64,000 bases of DNA, taken from the NCBI RefSeq assembly GCF_910592395.1, contig NC_088324.1, positions 5,852,953 to 5,916,952 on the forward strand, read 5' to 3'. Shown piece after piece: positions 52,750-63,152 of this stretch; within the stretch, counting starts at the first letter, position 1; the number at the start of each line of letters is the position of its first letter. The position numbers and the translations under genes were made by a program. Source of the DNA: Lineus longissimus (Eukaryota > Nemertea > Pilidiophora > Heteronemertea > Lineidae). The notes under the pieces are model-generated. The model was not told where the DNA came from. It worked only from the letters and a program-made list of their open reading frames with translations, and ran no database searches.

Positions 52750-54326
52750 GAAACACATTAGAATCTCGACCTTCATAGTTCTACTGTCGTTAGTTAATTT
52801 CGGGCAGCTTGAATCACACCATAGTGATTTGTATCTAAATGCAACACATTTTTCTCGCCAGACGTGGTTGAACCAACCCTATAATAAAATGTGTTCTTTG
52901 TCCTATGGGCTACTTAAAACTACTTTTATATATTTACTTCAGCAGAATCGAACAAACGTGCATGTTCATCTCAGTCAAAAATACATTTGTGTCTAAACAA
53001 AACGGATTGTTAGTTCAAAAATCCTCTTACTTGGATTTCCTCAATCTAAACATTAATTAAGAAATTATAACACCAGAAGACATTATATGCACATCTGTTT
53101 TTGGCCAAAACTGCCTGTCATGAGTAAGTGTGATGGTCATGAGGAGTACAAAGTACATGTCATTTCACAAAGCTCTTACATCGCTGTTCGTGGCCATGCT
53201 GGCTGTTAAGTCACCATACTTCAGGATTGTCTAATAGAATTCCTGGAAAGCCCACAGATTTGTCATATGCTTTGACATGTAAATTTGTTAGGCCTATGCC
53301 CATGTCTGTACATTGGCCTTCAGTGCAGGGTGGGTCCAAAACTGGTTCCTTTCAAAACCTCATGATTAAGCCCATCGGAAAAAATTGAAAAAGCTTCTAA
53401 TAAAATCACCATTTACTCATAAACTAGCTACATGTAGGTGATTTTTTTCTGCGAAAGGCCAGTTTGCTCCAGCAATGACCCTTAATCACGCATTGATAAA
53501 GTTTTGGGCAGAGGAAAGTGAACAAGTTTGCTTTTATTCCTTGCACCCAATGATTATTTTGTTTCTTATAATTAGGAAGATTTGTCAACCTGAAAGACTG
53601 TTTCCTTTATTCATTTTCGTTACTAACGCCTGATTATCTTTGATAAGCAGCATTCTTTATTTTATTTCATATCTTAGGTTTCGATAGACTGTGGACAGTT
53701 CTAACAATACAATAGAAAGGATTGTCTGTCAACCAACATCACATTCCAATGATTACCTGGCCTGAAATGATTACGACATGACAGATAGATCACGTTCATG
53801 ATCAATTATAAACTGACACACTTGCATCAAAGGGGTCTCATCCACCGAATACTACATGCACACACTAAAAAGTTTTACTTTTACTTTTTCATGTATTACT
53901 TGTAACCTTGTTGTTGAGAAGTACAAAAGGAAACTAATCAAAGTAGATTCTATTTTTAAACACTGTGAGCTATAATTGCTAATTTCCATATTACTACCCA
54001 CCCACTGGATTGGCCTAAGCTCTACCATCGCAACTCTCACTACGTATACATATGTGTGTACACCAGCGGTACATAGGGGGATAAAAGAACACAACAGGAC
54101 CACTGCCTCAATATTAGGCTCATTCGTATATTTCTGTTTTTTTTAACTAATCCGTTTATGGTCTAAACCACGAGACATGAGTGAATTTTGGGGCCAACTT
54201 TGTGACCGTACGTTGGCAAGGGACGAAAGACGCACTTCTGCACAAGGAGAATTATAAGCCTATTAAAAAGAATTCTTGCATACCAAATATTCTGGCACCG
54301 TGTTAGCTGAGTAATCGTCATATCAC

Positions 54327-55496
54327 CTACTGGTAACATCCTGCAGGAAGCGGTACAGCTTTCTTCTCACAAGTTTCCCTTTCAACTACTGTCACATTCT
54401 TCAGTAGTTCCAAATATTGTTTTATCTCTGTGTAACCAGGAACACCATGGACAGCTTGTAATTTCAACATGACACACTTGTCTTTTTTCACTGCCAGTTT
54501 CACATAATGCCAGGTATAGCACATCCACAGTATTTTTGTCAGTTTTATTTTGGCGTACTTTGCACATATTCCGAAGAAGGTGTCATCCTGAGGAAACGTC
54601 TGCCTCGGTACGCTGTAGACTCGTGGGACATGGAATGACGCGTGATAAATCTCACGAACAGCGTCTTGTGAAAATAGAGCTGCAAATCCACAGACGAAGG
54701 GTGGTATAGTGTTATTTTTATAATCTTCTCGAGATAAATACCACTTATCGTTAGCTCTCCTGCTAGGTACTGAATTCTGATTGTGCACACCTCCATAAAC
54801 GAAGGTAGCATTCTTTGCCTCTAAACCTATTGCATAGTCGATGATGTGTTCATAGATCACTAACACATCCTCATCAATTTTCAACATGAATTTAACGTGT
54901 GGACATTTCGTCAACGTCCATCTTAAAGATTCCAGAGCCTTATGCGTCAAGTTGCGGTATGCTTCTCTGCTGTTTACCTGGATAATATCATTGTAAACTA
55001 AACTCTCATTGCGTAATTTTGTATCCGTCTTGGGATCATCTACTCTTGCGGTCAAAAAAATCATGCGAAATCTCTTCTGCCGATAAAATAGCCGCGTCAC
55101 CTTTAAATAATCCCTCATTTCCGCACGACGATTGAAATGCATTGGCGTACTCACCACCATAACGAGCAAGTATATATTATCGTCGCATGATGGAGGTGAC
55201 AAAGTCAGATCGTCCACCAAGAGTGATACTCGATGTAACATGTCGGCTGTCTTCTCGTCGATAGTTTTCAAGTTTAGTGAGTCCAGATCGAGTGTTTTTA
55301 ACAGTGAATCAGTTGTTTTGAAATGAGTGCGGTAATCCCCAGATGCAGTTCTTCCCATATTTATTGTCTCGTCGAATCGTCGCGATTGAGTACGAAGTGA
55401 TTCAGAATGGAATAAAAGATAGTAGCACACAGCGTTCACAGCCATCACGACAAGAATTGAAAGAAGTAATAGCGACCTCATACCTAAAGCAGACAT
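54327..55496 (-). CDS. Beta-1,3-glycosyltransferase (Galactosyl_T / GT31 family), intronless
   Basis: 389 residues from ATG at 55496, chosen because it puts a type II membrane anchor (about residues 7-28, LLLLSILVVMAVNAVCYYLL) at the N-terminus. A GTG further upstream would add 27 residues. The family transfers Gal or GlcNAc from a UDP-sugar in beta-1,3 linkage in the Golgi lumen. Motifs: RRAEMR (123-128, for the RR..IR.TW block), ESLVYNDIIQVN...Y.NLTHK (164-186), KIDEDVLV with the metal-binding DxD at 208-210, IPPFVCGFAALFSQDAV (264-280), and PQDDTFFG (302-309) where the family usually has EDV..G. Several N-glycosylation sites are present. Intronless structure is common in this family. Substrate unknown. 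Confidence 0.9.
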   Translation of the reverse strand: MSALGMRSLLLLSILVVMAVNAVCYYLLFHSESLRTQSRRFDETINMGRTASGDYRTHFKTTDSLLKTLDLDSLNLKTIDEKTADMLHRVSLLVDDLTLSPPSCDDNIYLLVMVVSTPMHFNRRAEMRDYLKVTRLFYRQKRFRMIFLTARVDDPKTDTKLRNESLVYNDIIQVNSREAYRNLTHKALESLRWTLTKCPHVKFMLKIDEDVLVIYEHIIDYAIGLEAKNATFVYGGVHNQNSVPSRRANDKWYLSREDYKNNTIPPFVCGFAALFSQDAVREIYHASFHVPRVYSVPRQTFPQDDTFFGICAKYAKIKLTKILWMCYTWHYVKLAVKKDKCVMLKLQAVHGVPGYTEIKQYLELLKNVTVVERETCEKKAVPLPAGCYQ

Positions 55497-55748
55497 GGAT
55501 GCAGTGTTGTCTATCCTTTTATATAAATGTAAATTGTATGTGTGTCCTAAATGAGGGAGTATTTCCTTTCCTTGCACACTACGAATAATTTATAGTCCCA
55601 TACACGAAGGTTTTTCCTCTCACATGTCTCACTGGACTGTGATGTTTATTTCATGTCCGTCATAAATGTTGGTTTCGTTGTCCTCCTAATGATTGATTCA
55701 ATTATTTTTTTTAGACATACACGTGTTACTGGCGTGTAAGACCGTTAA

Positions 55749-55969
55749 AGGCCTACGCCGGTCGTAAAAAATTGGATTTGTAATTGAATTTTAAAATGTC
55801 CAATTGCGGAAATACGTACTAACTATAAGTTTCAACATTGCCGTTATGTAGACTGACATACAAATACTAAAAATAACAAGTTTAAACAAATCTATATTCA
55901 CAAAAACTGCGCAACGTGCATTAGTGGATTGCTATTTAATTGAACCATCAGTAATTGTGAACGGCGTAC
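55749..55969 (+). mobile_element. GGCCTACGCCG MITE, copy 2
   Basis: Full-length match to 18815-19035. Begins after GTTAA with AGGCCTACGCCGGTCGT and ends GTGAACGGCGTAC. A partial third copy at about 58425-58500 keeps AAGGCCTACGCTGTTAAA and AATTGAATTTGA. Confidence 0.7.
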
Positions 55970-57000
55970 TATTGGATCTGTGCGAGAGTGTATAATGACG
56001 CAGCTGGCATTATTGACAGGTGGCATCAGTGGTTTTCAATACGTTCCGCCTCTCGTTATTCATTTTGGTATACCAGGTAGGAGTATCAAAAACCTGAACC
56101 TTAGGATGAATTGTTACAGATTGAGATGGCATAAACGATAGAACTAAAATTCAAGCCCCAAAATGTGTACTTCAATGATGCCCAAGTAAGATGTTATTCA
56201 CAATTTATGTAATAATGAATAATCTTTACACCCGCTAATTCACAAATGTCAAGCAAAACACCATAGTTTAAATCTACCCGAACGTGAATTTCCAATGACT
56301 CTGCAATGAAATGTAGAGATTTGGAATTACATGTGGGTGTCATGGAAGCTGAGGTGGGGCGCCTTCTACCATCTTACCGCGAGCTCAATACCCGGTGCTC
56401 AACTTCACCCTGTACTCTGTCAAACATATAAAATTGCCCCTTCCAGAGGCCGTAAGATCTTGGCCTCCGAGTGATCGTGGACACAGCACAGGGAATTGAA
56501 AATAGTAGACACGACTTAATATAAGTTTCATATTAATCAATGGGATTTGTAACAATTATCTGGATAAATAATGATAGATCGAAACGTTCTGAAGTAGGCC
56601 CACAGAGATGTGATAGAAGAGAAGAGAGGATGTGACTTACCTTGGTTATTGAGTCATATCAGGAACAGATACAGGAATTACAGGACGGAATCCCGAAGAA
56701 CCCTCAATCAGAAACGAAACTGGTGAAATTGGAGAATTATATAAATATCGCACTTCAGCCATTGAATAGTAAAAAAAATTTTTTTTTCACCGTTTAATAT
56801 TTATTTACTATTCCATGGTTTGAAGAGCTATATTTTTTTATCATATCAACTCAATACGTTGGCTTTGGCAATATTGACAGACGACCCAATATACGTGCTA
56901 ATAGCAACTGGGCATGCGTCGAGTTGCCAAATATGGAAACTGTATGCACAGAAATGCAACTTAACATAATTCACCATTTTGTTCCGTGACGCCTATGGTA
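55970..57000. other. Intergenic, nothing recognised
   Basis: Upstream of the glycosyltransferase and its neighbouring MITE. An AT-rich stretch with poly-A/T at 56768-56788. No coding sequence or repeat that I can name. Confidence 0.5.
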
Positions 57001-57581
57001 GGCCGTAGTGAACATAAATGCCGATTTATGTTCTAGAACACAATTCCTGTTCAGCGATTGGTCGATTAATGGTCCAGAACAGAATTCCTGCACTGTGATT
57101 GGCTGATTTATGTTCTAGACAATGACTCCTGGCCAGTGATTGGTCGATTAATGGTCTAGAACAGAATTCATATACTGCGATTGGCTGATTTATGTTTTAT
57201 TCCATTATTCCTTGCCAGTGATTGGTCGATTTATGGTCTAGAACATAATTCCTGTACAGCGATTGGCTGATATATGTTCTAGACCATTATTCCTTGGCAG
57301 TGATTGGTCGATTAATTCTCTAGAACAGATTTCCTGTACTGTGATTGGCTGATTTATGTTCTAGACCATTATTCCTGGCCAGTGATTGGTCGATTGATGG
57401 TTTAGAACATAATCCCTGTACAGCGATTGGCTGATTTATGTTCTAGACCATTATTCCTGGTAAGCGATTGGTTGATTAATGGTCTAGAACAATATTCTTG
57501 TTCTCCTATTGGTCAAATTTTGTTCTAGAACACAAATAATTATGTTCTAGAACATAAATCGGCATTGATGTCCACTACGGC
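57001..57581. mobile_element. MITE with 39-bp TIRs and an internal 82-bp tandem repeat
   Basis: TIRs: GCCGTAGTGAACATAAATGC..ATGTTCTAGAACA (57002-57040) and its inverse (57543-57581). Between them, about six units of 81-83 bp repeat, each made of two half-units of about 41 bp. One half has GATTGGTCGATTAATGGTCT, the other GATTGGCTGATTTATGTTCT, both followed by AGAAC-like words. Twelve ATTGG boxes are spaced about 41 bp apart (first at about 57057, last at about 57509). A further partial left end begins at 57586. Confidence 0.8.
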
Positions 57582-57729
57582 ATCTGGTAGGCCGTAGTGG
57601 ACATAATTGCCGATAGGCGACCATGGCGACCATAAATACCATAGACGTCACCTGAACATTATGCACATGAAAGCCACCAACATTGCGTCATTGAGTCAAA
57701 AGAAAAAGTATTTAGAACAGGAGGGAAAG

Positions 57730-57877
57730 GGATAAATGTTAGCAGTTTCGAGTTCCCCTCAGGTAGTTAATTATGTAGCCAGTGAACTGCATAAAAAGTA
57801 ATCACCAATTTAGTTATTTTTACCACGTTCAGCTAGTCTCCAAATAACGACTTGTGCCACGACTGGATCTCTTTGAT
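57730..57877 (+). repeat. Dispersed 150-bp repeat, copy 2
   Basis: Partner of 49284-49435. Lies about 150 bp past the tandem-repeat MITE. The stretch 57878-58754 has only a poly-G tract (about 58003-58018), a MITE fragment (58425-58500) and a short duplication of TCATGAGGGTTCTGGGCCAC (about 58505-58560). Confidence 0.7.
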
Positions 57878-58754
57878 ATAGCATTGAAAGGTTTGGTCTT
57901 CACCACCCCCACTATCAAAAGTTGAATGCGTCCATTGACGGACCAACAAAACGGAAATGCGATAATTTTGTTATTCCCGAAAGGCGTAAATGAGAAGAGT
58001 TGGGGGGGGGGGGGGGGTGAGAAGTAAATTGGTCAGGTCTCTCTAGTGACTCTTTTTACTATGAATTTACTCAATCAATGCTCAAGACACCCGGTGATAT
58101 TCGAGACTTGCTGAAGGACATTTGAGTACATTTGGTTTTACGACCAGTGATCTTCAAGGTCTCATTGCCTTGATTGATAGACTCGAGATGCTTTTTGGAC
58201 GTGAATTGACACACAAAATGTTCCTGTGCGTAACTATTTTTCGTCTTTCAGAATATTTCGTCATGCAGGGTAAAAAAATATCATTATAAAGATATGCTCC
58301 TATTATTGCAGTTTTAAGGTTGAATAGTATTCTCATAAGCATTTCCTTCCGAAAAGGATGTTTGCAATTAAATGTGTTATCAACCATGTTTAAATTGGTT
58401 AACATGGCTAAAATGATATGCTTCAAGGCCTACGCTGTTAAATATTTAAAATGTGTAATTGAATTTGAACATTTTGAATTGTGTAATTACGTACTAGTAA
58501 TAGTAAAATGAGGGTTCTGGGCCACCCTGCATTTCAGTCATGAGGGTTCTGGGCCACTGCTCATTCATGGTAGAAATCCAAGTCAATACTGACTAAACAA
58601 ATTTTAGTCATTCATGCATGGTAGCAATCTATGGTATAAGTTCTGGAACAGTACAATCTCTCAAGTCATCCGTGGTAGAAATCCGTGGTAGAAATCATGA
58701 GTTTCTCAAATGACACGGCGATAATAAAAATTTTGAAATGGGTTTAAGAAAATA

Positions 58755-58930
58755 TACAGGTTATCCTTGCCTATCACATCTTTGGGTTACATTGCAATGA
58801 AGCCCGATGGGGTACATCATAGTGGTTCTTGAATGGTAGTTGATAAAGCTTGGAATCAGTGAAACCATGTAACCAGTGATAAACCTTGGAATAGTCAGTA
58901 CTAAACCGTGGAATCACTGTGCAAGTACCG
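58755..58930 (-). repeat. Inverted copy of the sequence preceding the 63-kb element ORF
   Basis: The reverse complement matches 62882-63130: TTCCAAGGTTTATCACTGGT, TTCCAAGCTTTATCA.CTACC and GGATAACCTGTATA occur in the same order, with about 85 extra bases in the right copy. May be a terminal inverted repeat or 5' region of the same element family. Confidence 0.6.
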
Positions 58931-59234
58931 CGTGAAATCAGGCGCGTTCCTTACACGATTTATACCCTCCCAACTGCCAATCTCGTCCCAGCTGACTTTA
59001 TTGATAGCAATTTGCCAGTAGTTCCAAAATCAACCTTTTTGTGGAGGATGACGTCATCATTGAATGCATTGGAAATGTGTTGCTGTCGTTAAAAAATAAA
59101 CTTATATTCATGACGGGTCGCCGATGAAAGCAAAGGTAAGCTTTTGTGATTGTTTTGTATTCCATATACTAAAATAAAACGTTTTTATTAGAAGAATCAT
59201 TTGTATATATAATGCACTGATAGAGCCTAGTAGA

Positions 59235-59522
59235 TAATATGTAAAGAGCAATCTCTAGTGAACTCACACAACTGTTTGACATGGGGGAGCCCCCAAACCC
59301 CGTCCTTCTGACATATTTAGCCAGTACATTGGGGGATGAGTCCCCCAAACCCCCTCCCCCGTTCTCTGAAAGTGACAGGTTTTAGTCAGTACATTGGGGG
59401 GGGGGGGGGGGGGGGCTTCCCCCCAATGTACTGGCTAAATATGTCAGAAGGACGGGGGTTTGGGGGGATCCCCCATGTCAAACAGTTGTGTGAGTTCACT
59501 AGAGATTGCTCTTTACATATTA
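59235..59522. mobile_element. 288-bp foldback that cuts off the gag frame
   Basis: Left arm 59235-59338 (TAATATGTAAAGAGCAATCT .. TTAGCCAGTACATTGGGGG) is the near-perfect inverse of right arm 59418-59522. The roughly 80-bp centre repeats CCCCCAAACCCC and TCAGTACATTGGGGG and includes an about 18-G run (59398-59415). The BEL gag frame ends inside the right arm's edge. Confidence 0.85.
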
Positions 59523-61240
59523 CTCTTTATAACTGTATACGTCATCCCATCTCCTAGTTCATTCTTCGTCCCAGCTGCCTCCATAAAACTGACGGTTGTA
59601 TTTAACGCATTAAGCAAGGCCTTTAACTTTTCCGTCTTTCCCTTTTCATCAGCTGGTATCTTCTCGAACTTTGATAGTTTTTCTAAAAGCCTCTGACCCT
59701 CCCGTTGATCAGTGCCATACTCTCTTTCCAGTCTCCTCAGAGCCTCTCTATACTGACTTTCCGTAAAGGATTGTAAGTCCTGGATAAGTGTCTTTGTTTT
59801 TCCACTTAAAGCTCCCCTCAATCTCAGCATTTTTTCTTCCACGGTCATGTCGGTCCTTTCCACTGCAACATTGAACGTGGCCCTCCAGGCTCTGTAATCA
59901 GCAATCTTCCCATCAAATGTTTCTAAAACTATCCTTGACAAGTGACTTCTCTGGTGTTGTCGTCTTGGTGTTGATTCATTTATATAGGTCTGGTTGGGTA
60001 TCTCTCCCGGCCATGCCCGGCCGTCCTGCCTCAAGTTGCTCCGGTCTCCTGACTCCTTCATCCAATCTTGGCTCCGGGCAACTTCAGCCCCATTTTCAGT
60101 TACTCCCGGCTTCCTGTTCCAAACTTGGCTCCGGTCAACTTCAGCCCTATGTTCAGTGACTCCCGGCTTCATGTTCAGTGACCTTTCCCTGGGGATGAAC
60201 TCTGGTATGTTTTCAACTGCTGTGTCTCTCCATTGTCCAGTTACTAGACCCCTATGCATATCAGGTGATCCTCTGGGGGATAGGGGCCACTGCTGTAACA
60301 GTGTCATTCCAGCATACTTCTGTGGCTTGTAGGTCAACTCTTTGCCTGACCTTCTCAGTTCCAGCTGTCGGTCAAAAGACAGTGTTTTCTCCCTCCTTAT
60401 GGGTGTCAACATTTTCTGTTCATATAGGTCCATTCCTTCCATGGACCACTTTGTTTCCTGCTGCTGGACAAGAGATGCTGTGCTCTCCCGCCTGGTTGTT
60501 GTCATTTCTGCTGGGCCCTTTTGTTGATCAACCCTTTCCCCGGTTGTCTCCTTATCTGGTGAAACTTGCCTGTCTAGTGTTTCCTTTCTTCTGGCAGGTG
60601 TCAGCTGCACTGCTGGTGTTGGTGATTTCCTACTTCGATCTGTTCTCACGGACCTGGAACTCCCCATCACCGATTCTTCCCTAATTTTTCTCAGTCTTAT
60701 TATCTCAGCTTCCCCTTTTTCTTCATATGCAGATATTTCATCCACCATTTTTTGATAGATTCCCTTTTCTTTTCCGAACCTCTCCATAGCTTCCACCACC
60801 TTGGCCATCTTCACTGCCACATTTTCTTCCAGGGCATTTAGCTCCATTGCGTAACGGTCAATACTAACTGCATGGCTATACTTGGTAATTGCTTTTGTTA
60901 CCGCCGATTTAAACCCACTTACAGCACTCCTTGAAATTGGCTTTAACATCTTCTCCTCGACCCTGACGGTCTTGTCCGGACGATCAAGCTCCCCACCGAC
61001 AGCCTGAGCAGTACCATCGTCTTCTTCTGCCTGATCTGTCTGTTGTTGTTGTTCTTCAAAGACTAACAGATTATTGGTTGTCAGCTGGCTAACCCTTGTT
61101 GTGGCTGTAGGTTGTCCCCCAAGAGTCTCGAACAAATCATAACTTGACCTAGGCAAAGGTTGGAGGGCCTCTGGCAGCTTGGGACTGGGCATCTCCAAAA
61201 TGTCTACTAATGTCATATCTGCACTTGTTTTTCCTGCCAT
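59513..61240 (-). CDS. BEL/Pao retrotransposon gag frame (DUF1759), truncated
   Basis: 575 codons from ATG at 61240. Residues about 430-575 carry the DUF1759 gag signature: LETFDGKIADYRAWRATFNV, EKMLRLRGALSGKTKTLIQD, YREALRRLEREYGTDQ. The upstream part is polar and Gln/Glu-rich with a probable coiled coil (about 130-215). The frame stops where the foldback begins. No protease, RT or integrase follows on the minus strand, so the element is incomplete. Long uninterrupted coding suggests recent activity or co-option. LTRs were not identified in 61241-62600. Confidence 0.85.
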   Translation of the reverse strand: MAGKTSADMTLVDILEMPSPKLPEALQPLPRSSYDLFETLGGQPTATTRVSQLTTNNLLVFEEQQQQTDQAEEDDGTAQAVGGELDRPDKTVRVEEKMLKPISRSAVSGFKSAVTKAITKYSHAVSIDRYAMELNALEENVAVKMAKVVEAMERFGKEKGIYQKMVDEISAYEEKGEAEIIRLRKIREESVMGSSRSVRTDRSRKSPTPAVQLTPARRKETLDRQVSPDKETTGERVDQQKGPAEMTTTRRESTASLVQQQETKWSMEGMDLYEQKMLTPIRREKTLSFDRQLELRRSGKELTYKPQKYAGMTLLQQWPLSPRGSPDMHRGLVTGQWRDTAVENIPEFIPRERSLNMKPGVTEHRAEVDRSQVWNRKPGVTENGAEVARSQDWMKESGDRSNLRQDGRAWPGEIPNQTYINESTPRRQHQRSHLSRIVLETFDGKIADYRAWRATFNVAVERTDMTVEEKMLRLRGALSGKTKTLIQDLQSFTESQYREALRRLEREYGTDQREGQRLLEKLSKFEKIPADEKGKTEKLKALLNALNTTVSFMEAAGTKNELGDGMTYTVIKSNM

Positions 61241-62881
61241 AATGACTAATTACATGAATTAGTGTCGTTTTATTTCTTCCCAGTTCTTCCTTCCTTCTGG
61301 GTTCACACCGAATATTTATCAGACAATTACGTTTCTGTGACAATGTACAAGTGGGACTGCAACATCAACACATCAATCTCTATGCAATGAAAATTGAAAT
61401 GTCACAACTGTCTCCACCGACGTTGTCCTGTATGTCCTAGCAGACGATTTTTAAATAAATGATGTGATTGATATACTTGTAGATTGGAATGAATTATTTC
61501 TTCAATGATATGAAAATTAAAAACCCTCTGACATGCCTGAGTACAAAAATGCAGAGGCAAGACACACCATGCATGTCATGACACCCAGGAGCTCTATATT
61601 TGTGCAGTAGTGTTAAAACTGACTTTTTTGAAGTAAAGTACGTAAATCGAGAAGAAGAGGACGTTTTCTTTGTCTAAGAATTATTCAGGACGAAATGTAT
61701 AATATTTGGGGTTTTTCGTGATTGTCCGGCCCAATTGGCAATATTGCCATTTGGGATGGTGAACAGAGCTAGGAGCAAATGCGACGCTTATGATTTATTT
61801 AAAGAAATAAAATGCCCGATTTAACATCCTGCAGAATCAGGGGAATCGGGCGTTTCCAGTGATATACGACACAAATGGGTTGTCATCATGCATTCACTTT
61901 CGAAACGCATTTTAAAACAGATGTTACGTCCTGTTAATGGGACACGTCATCATCGCGTACATTTGGGAAAAACTCCCCAACGAGACCCTAGCAGACGATT
62001 TTTAAATACATGATGTCCCACACCCGCACTTCAGTGGCGCCGGTGTGAATAAATCTACTTGTATGAATGGTCAATGGCTCATGACGTCATGAAATAATTG
62101 CGTCACGAGGAAGGAAACAATGGGAATCACGTCCGACGTGGTAACTGTGGTTGCGGTGCGTCGTGAATGCAGGATCGGCCAACGCGCGGCCCGTATGGAA
62201 TGCGACAAACTGTACCGGAACCAGAATTGTCATGGGTCTGCACAAATTTTTTCAGATTCGATGGACATGATGGATATATGAATTTTTTTTACACTTTATA
62301 CATACGTAACCATTACACTCACTACGTTGTGTGAGTGATGACAAACATGCACACGGGAATCACTAAAAAATTTGTCCGCTTAGAACTGGTTACATCGAGA
62401 AAATATCTCTACATCCATCGATGTGTACATGAATATGTACGGAATCGCTCACAGCGAAGAAATTTATTCACATTTTTCACATCCAAACCCGGCTAAAACC
62501 TTCGGTAATTAACCTTCATCTACGTTTCTACGGATAAGTGCCAGCCGGTACTGCATGATGTAGTCAATCTTCTCTGTATCACCGCTCCGTAGTTCAAATA
62601 GGCCCCATGTGGTGGCGTAGTAAGCGGAGCGCTGATTGGTCCATATTATGGGTGTGTGGTGGGCGTGTCGTGACGTGCATGCCTATATTTGGGAGATCAG
62701 TAATGTACACTGAAGGCGAGGTATGACTGGGTTGTTCTAAAATATAGATTATTGAATCGGATATGCGACTGATTTCTAAACTACCGTCAAATTCCGATCT
62801 GATCATGTAAAAATAAGCTCCAAATATTGATTCGTAACCACCTTAGGTTCAAACGGCATTATTTCATGTTTTTATGCATTT
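61241..62881. other. Region upstream of gag; 30-bp direct repeat, no LTR defined
   Basis: CTAGCAGACGATTTTTAAAT followed by A.ATGATGT occurs at about 61436 and 61987, 550 bp apart. If this is part of the BEL element's 5' LTR I cannot place its ends. A stretch at 62232-62300 (GTCATGGGTCTG..TTTCAGATTC.ATGGACAT) recurs near 50218-50270. No coding sequence. Confidence 0.4.
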
Positions 62882-63152
62882 TTAGGACTGATTCCAAGGT
62901 TTATCACTGGTTTCAAGGTTTCACTGGTTCCAAGCTTTATCACCTACCGTTCTTGAATAATCATACTAGCAAGACTAGGTCTAGAGGGCGGAGTTTACGC
63001 TACAACGCTTTCTTGAGTACTCACACCCACTCCTAATGATACCCCTTTGTGGGCCTAATTAAATGTATGGTACATCTTCAGTTGTACAAGAAGGTGTAGA
63101 AGACGTTATAGGCACGGATAACCTGTATATGATATAAAATGGCTACGCTGAC

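Noticed and set aside
59336-59696. Plus-strand frames over the G-tract and gag
   Set aside because: Low-complexity Gly/Pro translations of the foldback and antisense of the gag frame.
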